Below are positions 1 through 7,375 of a DNA stretch of 64,000 nucleotides, piece by piece. The stretch's first letter is position 1. Every line of letters begins with the position of its first letter. Origin of the DNA: Symbiopectobacterium purcellii_A (GTDB lineage: Bacteria; Pseudomonadota; Gammaproteobacteria; Enterobacterales; Enterobacteriaceae); assembly GCF_052050035.1 (NCBI RefSeq), contig NZ_CP189884.1:39856-103855 (forward strand), in the 5' to 3' direction. Below the pieces are notes generated by a model. That model was not told the origin of the DNA. It ran no database searches and saw nothing but the letters and a program-made list of their open reading frames with translations. Made by a program: the position numbers and the translations under genes.

Positions 1-517
1 GAATCGGTGCCAACGATGCGCCTGAGAGGTTTTGCATAGGCACTACGCGAAATACCATTTCTGCGCCATTAAGGGGGGTTTTCGGTCCTGTCAGCGCAGA
101 GCGTTCGCCTTTTTCAGAAGGCACCACTTTCAGTACGTTATCACTGCTTGTAATTACAGTATAGCCGTACACGTCCAGCACATTGAGAAAAAACTGATAG
201 TACTGATCGGACGTGAATTGATCGTAGCTGTGCACTGAAACTTCGCCTTTAACCTGCGAATCAATAATAATGGTTTTATGTAGATTTTTACTGACAGTAT
301 TGATGAACTCACGAATATCAGTATTTTTAAACGCAGCAGTAAAGCGCTGAGTAACTGCACTATTTTCTGTTTTATTTGGCGCGGAATTGGTCGCCGTAGA
401 GGTAACTTCTGCAATAGCTTCGGTGCAAAAAAAAGGTGTAAATAAAAAACATGAATAAAAAATAAACAATAAAAATACCTGATGTTTTGAAAATCTAGCT
501 TTGTCCATAAATTTCAT
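1..517 (-). CDS. gspD: Type II secretion secretin GspD, N-terminal part (runs off window edge)
   Basis: Outer-membrane secretin of the type II secretion system, seen only as its first ~170 codons. The minus-strand reading opens with a hydrophobic signal-peptide-like stretch, then a low-complexity linker, then a typical secretin N0 domain: FKNTDIREFINTVSKNLHKT, followed by a VLDVYGYTVI stretch and a KVVPS strand leading into the N1 region. The frame stays open to base 1, so the rest lies outside the window. Three in-frame ATGs (529, 517, 508) are possible starts; none has a good Shine-Dalgarno, and 517 is a compromise. It follows gspC on the same strand with a 29-bp gap, the standard gspC-gspD order. 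Function is inferred from family; the integrity of the rest of the operon is unknown. Confidence 0.85.
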   Translation of the reverse strand, partial: MKFMDKARFSKHQVFLLFIFYSCFLFTPFFCTEAIAEVTSTATNSAPNKTENSAVTQRFTAAFKNTDIREFINTVSKNLHKTIIIDSQVKGEVSVHSYDQFTSDQYYQFFLNVLDVYGYTVITSSDNVLKVVPSEKGERSALTGPKTPLNGAEMVFRVVPMQNLSGASLAPI

Positions 518-546
518 ATTTATATACATTATATCATATATTGCAT

Positions 547-1053
547 TTACTCGACAAACATTAACGCAGCGCAATGACCATTTTTTCTGATTATCACCCG
601 ATCGGAAAGAATTCTGACAACTTCCTCACCACTGCTGTTAAAATTGTCACCTTGGCTAAATAACTTCTGATGTCCTGATATATCAATAACAGCAACTGAA
701 AAACGTGCCTCTGTACTAATTACCAACGCACGTACACTGGCCTCGCTCTTTGCTCTCGGCACCATGAAATAGAAAGCATCAGTCTCAGCAATGTCGCAAG
801 CACTTGGCTCGTTGTTAACTCTGGGTTTTATTGCTGGTGTTGTTTTGATGCCAAATATATGCATTTGCGCAATGTAATTGATGTCCTGTACCAACGGCCA
901 ACGTTTCTCTTGCCCACTGAAGGCTGAAGGATTCTTAGGTTGCGTCTGTAAAATTAAGACACTTATGCACGTTAAAACAATTAAAAAAAAAACCAGCGAG
1001 ATAATGAAAAAAGGTCTTTTGTCGAAAATCATTAACCACGTAAAACGTACCAT
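547..1053 (-). CDS. gspC: Type II secretion inner-membrane protein GspC
   Basis: 168-residue bitopic inner-membrane protein that couples the inner-membrane platform of the type II secretion system to the secretin. It has a cytoplasmic N-terminus, one membrane span (about residues 13-33) and a periplasmic homology-region-like segment (about 60-165) ending in ILSDRVIIRKNGHCAALMF. This is the HR-domain pattern of strands around a VLVISTEARFSVAVIDI-like core. It lacks the C-terminal PDZ or coiled-coil of longer GspC/OutC proteins, so it is a short form or 3'-truncated; the stop lies just before gspD. Location directly upstream of gspD supports the assignment. Primary sequence conservation in GspC is low, so the call rests mainly on topology and synteny. 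Confidence 0.7.
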   Translation of the reverse strand: MVRFTWLMIFDKRPFFIISLVFFLIVLTCISVLILQTQPKNPSAFSGQEKRWPLVQDINYIAQMHIFGIKTTPAIKPRVNNEPSACDIAETDAFYFMVPRAKSEASVRALVISTEARFSVAVIDISGHQKLFSQGDNFNSSGEEVVRILSDRVIIRKNGHCAALMFVE

Positions 1054-1210
1054 AAGCTGTAAACACCGATAGTGACGCAGGTTTAAATAATATTTATCTT
1101 TTGAGTGACTAGTGACAAAGATTGATGAAATTTTTCCCTGTTGTTGCTAATGCCTTAAAATAGTTGGTTTTGTGGTATTCTACCGCTATTTGAGATAGCT
1201 TACTTGGTAC

Positions 1211-1381
1211 CATATCGTTATACACATCTTTTGACTATTTTTTGAGCAGCATGCTCAGGACCCCGTGCATTAGGGCATTCCAGCCATTCCATTGGCTTTT
1301 TGAGGTTCAAAATGTCACGCGGAGAACGGCCTGTAACTCATTGATTAAAAAATAAGTAGGAAAGATGTGTATAACGATATG
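1211..1381. mobile_element. MITE-4: 171-bp miniature element with perfect 9-bp target duplication
   Basis: The ends are a 21-bp perfect inverted repeat (CATATCGTTATACACATCTT plus one more T). The element is flanked by identical 9-bp direct repeats ACTTGGTAC at 1202-1210 and 1382-1390. No ORF fits inside. Inverted ends plus a target duplication are the signature of a non-autonomous transposable element. No autonomous partner with these ends is seen in this window. Confidence 0.85.
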
Positions 1382-1544
1382 ACTTGGTACGGTTACTGTT
1401 CATTGTTTCTCGGTCAGGAAAATGTTCCCCTGTGGATCATCTCCACATTGAGGCTGTGAAAAAAAAATTCCTGCGACGGCGTTCTCGTAATACTTACCTT
1501 TTCCACGAATTATTCATATAAAATACTGATTTTAATCAGCTAAT

Positions 1545-2230
1545 GATAATTATCGGAGCAGTACTGGCTGCCATAAGCCAAGTGGACGATGACACCTTCA
1601 GGATGACCTAGGCGACTCAAAGCCATCTACAACGTATCTCAGACCAGACTTCATTCTGGCCGAAATTGACCAATCGGATAGTGCCCGCGAAAATAAATCA
1701 ATCATCACAACCAGATAAATCCAGACAGCTTCCGTCCATAAGTAAGTGTGTAGAATACCCACTTTTGATTCGGTGCTGATGCAGTAAAGTCCTACTGCAG
1801 CAGATTAGATGCCACGGGATTTTTATGTTTTGAATTCGTTGTTACCCTGAACTTCTTCGCTGCTTTCGCCTTCAACCACTGTCGACGCAGACTGGCAGAA
1901 ATGGCTTTACAATTGTAATCACCGTTTCTTCCTTTCTGCTGCTCTGAAAACGCACTTGCAACGAGTGTATCGCAAAACATCATGTTACTGATGTTGATCT
2001 GTTTTCTGCCGACGCGGTCAGTGCCAAGTATAAAAACAGCTGCGACTGACGCACGGCACACGCGCCATAGACTTAACCCGAAAATCAGCCGGATATTGTT
2101 GCATAAATACGTACCCCAATTCAGGCGTCTGGCGAAGCACGTAGCGGCCTTTTGAAGTATGGATAACCCCTCGGCCTGCTCAGCCAGTTGCCGTTTAAGC
2201 TTTGTAAACAGATTTATGCTGTTCTGTTTT
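1545..2230 (-). pseudogene. Degraded IS3-family transposase (orfA end and orfB start)
   Basis: Reading the minus strand in shifting frames gives an IS3 orfA C-terminus (LKRQLAEQAEGLSILQKAAT, about 2215-2130), an orfB segment KAKAAKKFRVTTNSKHKNPV (about 1870-1810), and the catalytic-domain piece TEAVWIYLVVMIDLFSRAL (about 1735-1670). The order is right for one IS3 element, but stops and frameshifts separate the pieces, so it is an old inactive relic. It is much more eroded than the other IS copies in the window. Confidence 0.7.
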
Positions 2231-2251
2231 GGAGCTAGCTAGAGAGTACCA

Positions 2252-2423
2252 CTAAATAGCTTTTCCTAATACCGCTACACCCTACACAAGTCTTTTGGCA
2301 CAAGAGATAGTCAGCTTTCAGCCCCAAAAGCTTTTTATATCAAAGCTCAGAAGTGGTAGTGATGAGTAGCAAAATAATAACCTATAGTTATCAAGTTATC
2401 TACTATTAGGAACAGCTATTTAG
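2252..2423. mobile_element. Decayed 172-bp MITE-like element in an IS3 relic
   Basis: CTAAATAGCTTTTCCTAATA at 2252 is repeated inverted at 2404-2423 with one mismatch. Flanking 9-mers AGAGTACCA and AGAGCATCA match at 7 of 9 positions, consistent with an eroded target duplication. It lies between an IS3 orfA C-terminal relic (left) and an orfA N-terminal relic (right, about 2575-2470 minus, reading MTNNRCPDEVRENALVLAKL), so it seems to have inserted into orfA. No ORF inside. Confidence 0.5.
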
Positions 2424-2837
2424 AGAGCATCATTTGCTGTTTTTTACGTAAGGCACAAAGCTTCAATTACTGAAGATTCAACTTACTGGCTACCTTAACT
2501 ACACCAGCCAGCTTGGCAAGTACCAGAGCATTCTCCCGAACCTCGTCTGGACAGCGATTATTGGTCATTTTACAACCGTTCTATTGAGTCATTTTCTATA
2601 TCTGTTAGCAATATTACTCACTTAACAGCGTGTCCACGATCTCTAGTCCGGATGACGAATCAATGCTACCGCTCTTAGCATTTTAAGCTAATATATACCT
2701 GAATTTATTTGTAAATATTCAGATTAGAACTGTAAGACCCCTATTTTATATAAGAAAAGTCTTAAGTAAATATGAATTTCAAATTACAGAAAAATGGGTC
2801 GTGAGTATATTCAATGGTAGTGATTGATTATCAAAGC
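2424..2837. other. Intergenic decay region with IS3 orfA relic
   Basis: About 2470-2575 on the minus strand reads as an IS3 orfA N-terminus (MTNNRCPDEVRENALVLAKL followed by AGVVKVASKL). The remaining AT-rich sequence (2576-2837) shows no coding pattern, RNA or repeat I can identify. Confidence 0.4.
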
Positions 2838-2930
2838 TTTGTTGAATAAATCTAACTTTTAGTAGATTGGCAGATCTGATCGCTAAAGTCGTTTCGGCAT
2901 CGTGTTTCCATGGCCAAAGTTATTGTCAAA
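2838..2930 (+). mobile_element. IS903-type IS5 end remnant
   Basis: The segment starts with the IS5/IS903-type terminal sequence GCTTTGTTGAATAAATC found at the complete copy at 56706. It continues as a diverged match ending near a CATGGCCAAAG start-like stretch, then is lost near the IS30 fragment at 2951. Confidence 0.6.
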
Positions 2931-2950
2931 TGTGGTGTATGAAGCCATCG

Positions 2951-3034
2951 GCCCCATTTCCACTCGAAACGCAACAAAACGGTAGGGGCTTATGCCGCCA
3001 GTAAGTGCGTTAAAAATACCTCATTGGGGGAATA
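2951..3034 (-). mobile_element. IS30-B 3'-end fragment
   Basis: Terminal inverted repeat (GCCCCATTTCCACTCG) plus the last codons of the IS30-B transposase (minus strand, NEVFLTHLLAA-like). It matches the ends at 8400-8468 and 53305-53390. Only about 84 bp remain before the IS21 end at 3035. Confidence 0.8.
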
Positions 3035-3170
3035 TGTCAACGCCACGATCTTTGACCGTTTTTCACCATTTTTAATGTCCGCTATTCATCAACCAGGTTG
3101 ACCGCTTTTCTCCAGCGATGCCTCGTTGTTTTCTGGCGCACTATTCTTGCTCAGTACGCCTGCCTTACGT
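3035..3170 (-). pseudogene. IS21-family IstB C-terminal fragment and IS end
   Basis: The segment begins with an IS21-type terminus TGTCAACGCCACGATC and, on the minus strand, encodes the IstB tail KRKAGVLSKN...SLEKSGQPG. It matches the plus-strand IS21 piece ending at 50569. It joins in frame to a methylase fragment at 3171 through the shared bases GAGAAACG. Confidence 0.75.
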
Positions 3171-3260
3171 TTCTCGGTCGGGTGGTGGCGGTTGCCGGAA
3201 TATTTCCAGCCCAGCACGTCCGGCAGCGGGTTTTGTGGCAGACGTGGACGGCCTTTTGCC
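3171..3260 (-). pseudogene. DNA adenine-methylase C-terminal fragment fused to IstB
   Basis: The minus strand reads KGRPRLPQNPLPDVLGWKYS then GNRHHPTEK. The HPTEK box after a DVLxWKYSGNxxH motif is characteristic of plasmid and phage N6-adenine or N4-cytosine methyltransferases; in that family HPTEKP is followed by the S-adenosylmethionine-binding FxGxG motif. Only about 30 codons are present. The reading frame passes directly into the IstB tail, giving a chimeric ORF with no plausible function. The rest of the methylase is absent from the window. Confidence 0.65.
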
Positions 3261-3804
3261 GCCCCATTCCCAGTCGAAACGCAACAAAACGGTAGGGCAT
3301 TATGCCGCCTGTAAGTGCGTTAAAAATACCTCATTTGGAGAACGATAACCCAGCGATTTTCTGCCTCGCGTATTGAGCAGGTGTTCGAGTGCTGCAACCT
3401 TGCGATGGGTGACATAATTGAAGTCCGTTCCCTTCGGGTAAAAACGCCGTATCAGCCCGTTGGTATGCTCATTCAACCCGCGTTCCCAGGAATGATATAG
3501 CCAACCGACTTAAAAATGATTACATCCTATGCCCTGATATGCGGCAAAGAAGCATAGCTGGCTGTTATCAAAATAATGTCGCTTGGCTATATGGCCGGGC
3601 AAAGTAGACCGGTGCCCCCGTGACTTTTGTAATTTCCCCGTGCTGGGAAAATTCAGAACCGTTGTCAGCAGTCAGGGTTTTAAACTCGCAGAAGGTATTG
3701 GCAACGATGTCCCTGAAGGCCGCTACCACTGTCTCTGCTCGCTTGTTGGGCAGTTTGCGAATGATGACCAGCTTGACGGCTTTATCGACCACCGTCAGCA
3801 GGAA
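3261..3804 (-). mobile_element. IS30-A partial copy carrying MITE-1
   Basis: 3' part of IS30-A (right terminal repeat at 3261, transposase C-terminal half on the minus strand). It is interrupted at a TA by MITE-1 (3498-3589) and cut off at 3804, where a complete IS30-A in the opposite orientation starts. The missing part is the N-terminal half, so it is inactive. Confidence 0.9.
3498..3589. mobile_element. MITE-1 copy 1 (92 bp, TA duplication)
   Basis: The ends TAGCCAA and TTGGCTA are flanked by TA on both sides. Removing the element and one TA restores the uninterrupted IS30-A sequence seen at 13521-13540. The first and last ~25 bp resemble the ends of the resident IS630 element. Confidence 0.95.
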
Positions 3805-4907
3805 GCCCCATTCCCACTCGAAACGCAACAAAGTGACCCACTGGCCAGAGTCGGATAAAATCACCGTTCTGGCCCTACTGGAGATCCCGTTGCATGCAGG
3901 GAAAACATCTGACTCACAAAGAACGGTTCTACATCGAAAAGCGGCGTGGTGATGGGGTTAACCAGGCCACCATCGCCCGGGAACTGGAGCTTCCTCGTTC
4001 TACCATCAGCAGGGAACTCAGACGCAATACCGACGCCGCTTTCAACGGGGTCTATTCCTGCAGAAGGGCCGAAACGTTGGCCAGAGGGCGGCGGCAGAAA
4101 ACACGGCCGGACAGCGTGATTAACCAGCTTGAACCGCACATTCAGGACTTTATCAGAACGGCGCTGTCTACCCACACCTCACCTGAGGTCATCAGTGGGC
4201 GCCTGGTCCTGGAATTTGGCCTGTCCGTCAGCAAGAACTCGCTCTATCGCTATATCCAGCAGGAGCGCCGGGCCGGCGGTGAGCTGTATCAGCAGCTCCC
4301 TCATCGGGGTAAACGGTATAACTATCAGACCGATGAGAACAAACGCGGTCCTATTCCCAACCGTGTTGGCATTGAGCAGCGGCCGGCCGTTGCTGACCTC
4401 AAGCAGGAACCCGGGCATTTCGAGATTGACACCATCTTTGGCAAAGATCAGAAATCATTCCTGCTGACGGTGGTCGATAAAGCCGTCAAGCTGGTCATCA
4501 TTCGCAAACTGCCCAACAAGCGAGCAGAGACAGTGGTAGCGGCCTTCAGGGACATCGTTGCCAATACCTTCTGCGAGTTTAAAACCCTGACTGCTGACAA
4601 CGGTTCTGAATTTTCCCAGCACGGGGAAATTACAAAAGTCACGGGGGCACCGGTCTACTTTGCCCGGCCATATCATTCCTGGGAACGCGGGTTGAATGAG
4701 CATACCAACGGGCTGATACGGCGTTTTTACCCGAAGGGAACGGACTTCAATTATGTCACCCATCGCAAGGTTGCAGCACTCGAACACCTGCTCAATACGC
4801 GAGGCAGAAAATCGCTGGGTTATCGTTCTCCAAATGAGGTATTTTTAACGCACTTACAGGCGGCATAATGCCCTACCGTTTTGTTGCGTTTCGACTGGGA
4901 ATGGGGC
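3805..4907 (+). mobile_element. IS30-A, complete copy (1,103 bp)
   Basis: The ends are GCCCCATTCCCACTCG and CGACTGGGAATGGGGC, imperfect inverted repeats. This is the only IS30-A copy in the window with an uninterrupted full-length transposase, so it is a likely source of activity for the others. Confidence 0.92.
3894..4868 (+). CDS. IS30-family transposase (IS30-A), intact
   Basis: 324-residue DDE transposase that cuts and joins the IS30-A ends. N-terminal helix-turn-helix (about residues 8-50, NQATIARELELPRSTISREL) for end recognition, followed by a second DNA-binding region. The RNase-H-like catalytic core has D in HFEIDTIFG, D in LTADNGSEF and E in WERGLNEHTNG. The length fits the family, usually 320-380 residues. 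The start is the ATG right after the left end, shared by all copies. IS30 elements favour sequences resembling their own ends, which could explain the tail-to-tail IS30 arrangement at 3804/3805. The transposase of other copies is broken by nonsense, insertion or truncation. Confidence 0.95.
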   Translation: MQGKHLTHKERFYIEKRRGDGVNQATIARELELPRSTISRELRRNTDAAFNGVYSCRRAETLARGRRQKTRPDSVINQLEPHIQDFIRTALSTHTSPEVISGRLVLEFGLSVSKNSLYRYIQQERRAGGELYQQLPHRGKRYNYQTDENKRGPIPNRVGIEQRPAVADLKQEPGHFEIDTIFGKDQKSFLLTVVDKAVKLVIIRKLPNKRAETVVAAFRDIVANTFCEFKTLTADNGSEFSQHGEITKVTGAPVYFARPYHSWERGLNEHTNGLIRRFYPKGTDFNYVTHRKVAALEHLLNTRGRKSLGYRSPNEVFLTHLQAA

Positions 4908-4908
4908 G

Positions 4909-5085
4909 TTGGGCTTCAGTGGTACGCCTGCTCTGGTGGTTTTACCGTCAACCGGCGCCAATGCTGATAACGTGACGGTTATCCCTAGATACACCAGCGC
5001 GGAGGCCCTGCAGCAGGCCATCAATCATGCTGTCGGTGATACCAAAAGTAATCCGGTGTCCACCATCTGGCGACGCGCTATCTAA
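4909..5085 (+). pseudogene. Thioredoxin-fold (DsbC/TrbC-like) protein C-terminal fragment
   Basis: The open frame directly follows the IS30-A end and lacks any start. It reads LGFSGTPALVVLPSTG, then a charged stretch, then IPRYTSAEALQQAINHAVGD and a stop at 5083-5085. A cis-Pro motif GTPALV followed by a helix with the pattern LQQAI is typical of the C-terminal part of DsbC/DsbG-like or conjugation-associated thioredoxin-fold proteins. Only 58 codons remain, so the exact family is uncertain. IS30-A insertion appears to have removed the rest. Confidence 0.45.
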
Positions 5086-5340
5086 TACAGCTAAAAAATA
5101 CTGACGCCTTCGCTGTGCTCAGTTGTCCAACCCTGGAGAAGGGTAAAAGCAAGTTTTCCTCGTCTCCGGCGTTTCTGGTTAACACATCCGAACAGTATTT
5201 CTGAGGTTATTGCTTTTTTCTCCCCCTATGGGCCGCGCGCCAACGTGGCTCACTGTTTGATGTAAAGTTAAGTCGCTGATTTCAGGAATCTGTAGTATCC
5301 TCTGCGAAACGATCCTTGTTTGATCCTTGAGGAGGCAGAG
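5086..5340. other. Intergenic upstream of the replicon
   Basis: No coding pattern was found. The last 20 bases hold the Shine-Dalgarno GAGGAGG of copB. The copB promoter presumably lies in 5255-5315, but I could not identify -35 and -10 boxes with confidence. Confidence 0.4.
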
Positions 5341-5580
5341 ATGTCACAAGCCGAAAATGCAGTTACTTCCTCATCGAATGGAAAACGAACGTACCGTAAA
5401 GGTCACCCGCTGAGCGCTTCAGAGCGGCAACAAAGTTTTGTTGCCCGCAAGCGTGAGACGCACAAAGAAATCAAGATCCTTGTGCCCAATGAGCTCAAGA
5501 GTAAATTTCAGGAAATGTGTGCTGAGAGTGGCCTCAGCCAAGCAGAACTGTTTAGTCGTTTAATTGATAAAGCCGGGTAA
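5341..5580 (+). CDS. copB: RepFIIA-type replication regulator CopB (RepA2)
   Basis: 79-residue basic protein. In IncFII-type plasmids CopB represses the repA promoter, giving copy-number control together with the CopA antisense RNA. The sequence opens MSQAENAVTSSSNGKRTYRK, matching the well-known CopB/RepA2 start, followed by GHPLSASERQ and VARKRETHKEIKI; the C-terminal half has a ribbon-helix-helix-like LKSKFQEMCAESGLSQAELF. The start is ATG 5341, not the longer frame from 5320, because GAGGAGGCAG lies at ideal spacing before it. Its position upstream of the antisense region, tap and repA is exactly the RepFIIA order. Confidence 0.9.
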   Translation: MSQAENAVTSSSNGKRTYRKGHPLSASERQQSFVARKRETHKEIKILVPNELKSKFQEMCAESGLSQAELFSRLIDKAG

Positions 5581-5689
5581 ACTGGCGTTATGGGCTGATA
5601 TTCTTGCTTGATAGGACACGTAGTGCTAGATTACTGATCGTTTGCGGATCTTATGGCTGGCCACGCCGCAAGGTGGCAGGTAACTGGTT

Positions 5690-5790
5690 CTGATGAGGAT
5701 TTTCCCTAAACCAGAAAAGCAAAAACCCCGATAATCTTCGACTTGTTTGGCGACGCGAAGAGGATTAACGGGGCCTACTTAAACTGTATA
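5690..5790 (-). ncRNA. copA: CopA-type antisense RNA (repA leader hairpin)
   Basis: The repA leader contains a long stem: CCCCGATAATC with TTCG on the left (5726-5740) and CGAAGAGGATTAACGGGG on the right (5756-5773). The loop includes TTTGGCG, as in CopT/CopA loop II of R1-type plasmids. In that family the opposite strand encodes an RNA of about 90 nt that blocks tap translation. The ends given are approximate; the promoter for the minus strand was not resolved. Confidence 0.65.
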
Positions 5791-5823
5791 GAAGCTGTTG
5801 CTCTATGCAGGGAGTATAGTTTT

Positions 5824-5898
5824 ATGCTCAGAAAAGTTCAATACCTTCTGTGTACATTACTCCTTCCGTGCAACATAAGCGCGGGCAGGTTTGGTTGA
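5824..5898 (+). CDS. tap: Tap leader peptide for repA
   Basis: 24-codon leader peptide reading MLRKVQYLLCTLLLPCNISA then GRFG. In RepFIIA replicons, translation of Tap opens the stem that hides the repA start, so repA is made only by coupling. Here the tap stop (TGA 5896-5898) overlaps the repA start region (TTG 5891), the expected arrangement. It lies just after the antisense RNA hairpin. The hydrophobic middle followed by a polar end matches the family. Confidence 0.85.
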   Translation: MLRKVQYLLCTLLLPCNISAGRFG

Positions 5899-6982
5899 CA
5901 CCATTCTTTCTCAGGTCCAGCCTGATATCTCTGTTATTTCCCGGCGCGGTTTGTCCAATACGCTGCGCAAAGGGAAATCCAAAATTCATCGCCGCTACCA
6001 GCCGACGCTTAGCTGTGCTGTTCCGCGCGGGATGGCTGCAAAGGTCGTGGCGCGTCTGAGCAGCCATGACTGGCATCGTAATCCCGATCTGATCGCGCTG
6101 CGCCAGCAGGGATATGTGCCTTATACCCGTCGTAACGATCCGCACTTTTTGCCAAAGCCGATGCGTCTTTCTGCACGTTCGGAGAGCCGTGAAGCCCTGA
6201 ATGCACTCTCCATGGCACTGGCGGCCAACTGCGATTATAACCCGGACAGTGACTATGCTTTCGAAGTCATGGTGCCGTTTGAACAAATTGCCGCCGCAAT
6301 GGGATGCCTGCACGTCTACGGTAACGGACGTAAAGCCTATGACAGCCCGTTACATGCCCTTTCGGTGCAGGAGCAACTGGGTTACGTGATTGCCTTACGC
6401 GGGCAGGATACGGATTCGGGCCAGAACAAGCCGTTGCGCCTGTGGCTGACCGAAAAGTTCTTCACCTCCCGGGGAATTGCGGTGGAGGAAATCCGGCACT
6501 GGCTGGGCCAGTTCCGTCAGTGGGCCATCCGGAATGGCCTGACAGAGAGCCTGCGTAAAAAATACGAGCGTCACCTGTTGCGTGTCGAGCGTATCGGCAT
6601 CGACCTGAAAGACAGACACAGCCTGCGCAACCGCCTGAAGCAAATCAAACGCTGGGTGGTTTCTCCTGACCTGGCCCGGGATAAACAGGCAAAGGTCCGG
6701 GAGCTGCAGCAGGGGCTGGACGGCCTGGAAAACCGTGAGGCGGAACGTCTGGATCTGATACTGGATGGCTTGCAGGCGAATGTCAGTGAGTTGGGCAAAG
6801 CAAAGCGCAAACGCCAGAATCCGCTCTATCAGGCCTTTGTCGCCTGGTCTACCAGTGGCAAGGTTATGACGCATCAAGTTAACGCGCTGGAGATGGAGGT
6901 CAGTCGGGAGCACCCGGCCCTGTTGAACACCGATCCGGAAGCCTACTATAAACTGCTGCTCGAGCGCGCCGGTATACTCTAA
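5891..6982 (+). CDS. repA: RepFIIA/IncL-M superfamily replication initiator RepA
   Basis: 363-residue initiator that binds the downstream origin and starts plasmid replication. The N-terminal part has the family pattern RRGLSNTLRKGKSKIHRRYQ and YVPYTRRNDPHFLPKPM; a central winged-helix-like segment runs about 120-230 (VMVPFEQIAAAMGCLHVYGN), and the C-terminus is basic and helical. The likely start is the TTG at 5891 overlapping tap; no ATG with a ribosome site is nearby, consistent with coupling. The frame is intact to the stop at 6982, longer than classical IncFII RepA (about 285) and closer to IncL/M RepA (about 350). It is probably a working replicon. Confidence 0.88.
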   Translation: MVDTILSQVQPDISVISRRGLSNTLRKGKSKIHRRYQPTLSCAVPRGMAAKVVARLSSHDWHRNPDLIALRQQGYVPYTRRNDPHFLPKPMRLSARSESREALNALSMALAANCDYNPDSDYAFEVMVPFEQIAAAMGCLHVYGNGRKAYDSPLHALSVQEQLGYVIALRGQDTDSGQNKPLRLWLTEKFFTSRGIAVEEIRHWLGQFRQWAIRNGLTESLRKKYERHLLRVERIGIDLKDRHSLRNRLKQIKRWVVSPDLARDKQAKVRELQQGLDGLENREAERLDLILDGLQANVSELGKAKRKRQNPLYQAFVAWSTSGKVMTHQVNALEMEVSREHPALLNTDPEAYYKLLLERAGIL

Positions 6983-7375
6983 TCCCCGTCCTCTTTCTTT
7001 TTAACCGTGCCCTGGCGCGGTTTTCGTGTTGCTGCTGCATCAGAAAAGGCAATTTTTATCATCCCGGACACCGTTATTCTGAGGCAATTTTCCAGTTCAG
7101 AGCAGCAGTGACGAGATGATGGCAAACTGATGGCCTGCTTTTACCTCATTAACTTCGTACTCTCCTATTAACTTCGACCCCCCCCCTGAGATATCAGTTA
7201 ATTTCGAACGTTATTCCTTAACAAAGTAAGCCCTTTAAAAAGGGAGTATATTTCGTGCCGGCTAAAGCCAGGCACTCGAAAGTTGCTCCCTCACGTTGTT
7301 CGGGCAAACACCACCCGATAAACCCAAACGTCAGCTGAAGCTTCGTAAAAGCAGAAGCACCTCCCGCCCCATTCC
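6983..7375. other. Putative replication origin region (oriR) downstream of repA
   Basis: In RepFIIA plasmids the origin lies immediately 3' of repA. This 390-bp gene-free stretch has an AT-rich block with repeated TTAACTTCG motifs (about 7147-7180) and a GTGCCGGCTAAAGCCAGGCAC hairpin-like sequence near 7256. I see no consensus DnaA box. The assignment is by position only. Confidence 0.5.
7003..7024 (+). terminator. Intrinsic terminator after repA
   Basis: AACCGTGCC pairs with GGCGCGGTT (one G-T pair) and is followed by TT, 20 bp after the repA stop. Confidence 0.65.

Noticed and set aside
3498..3589. MITE-1 as an integron attC site or REP element
   Set aside because: TA duplications at empty sites and IS630-like ends point to transposition; no integrase core sites are present.
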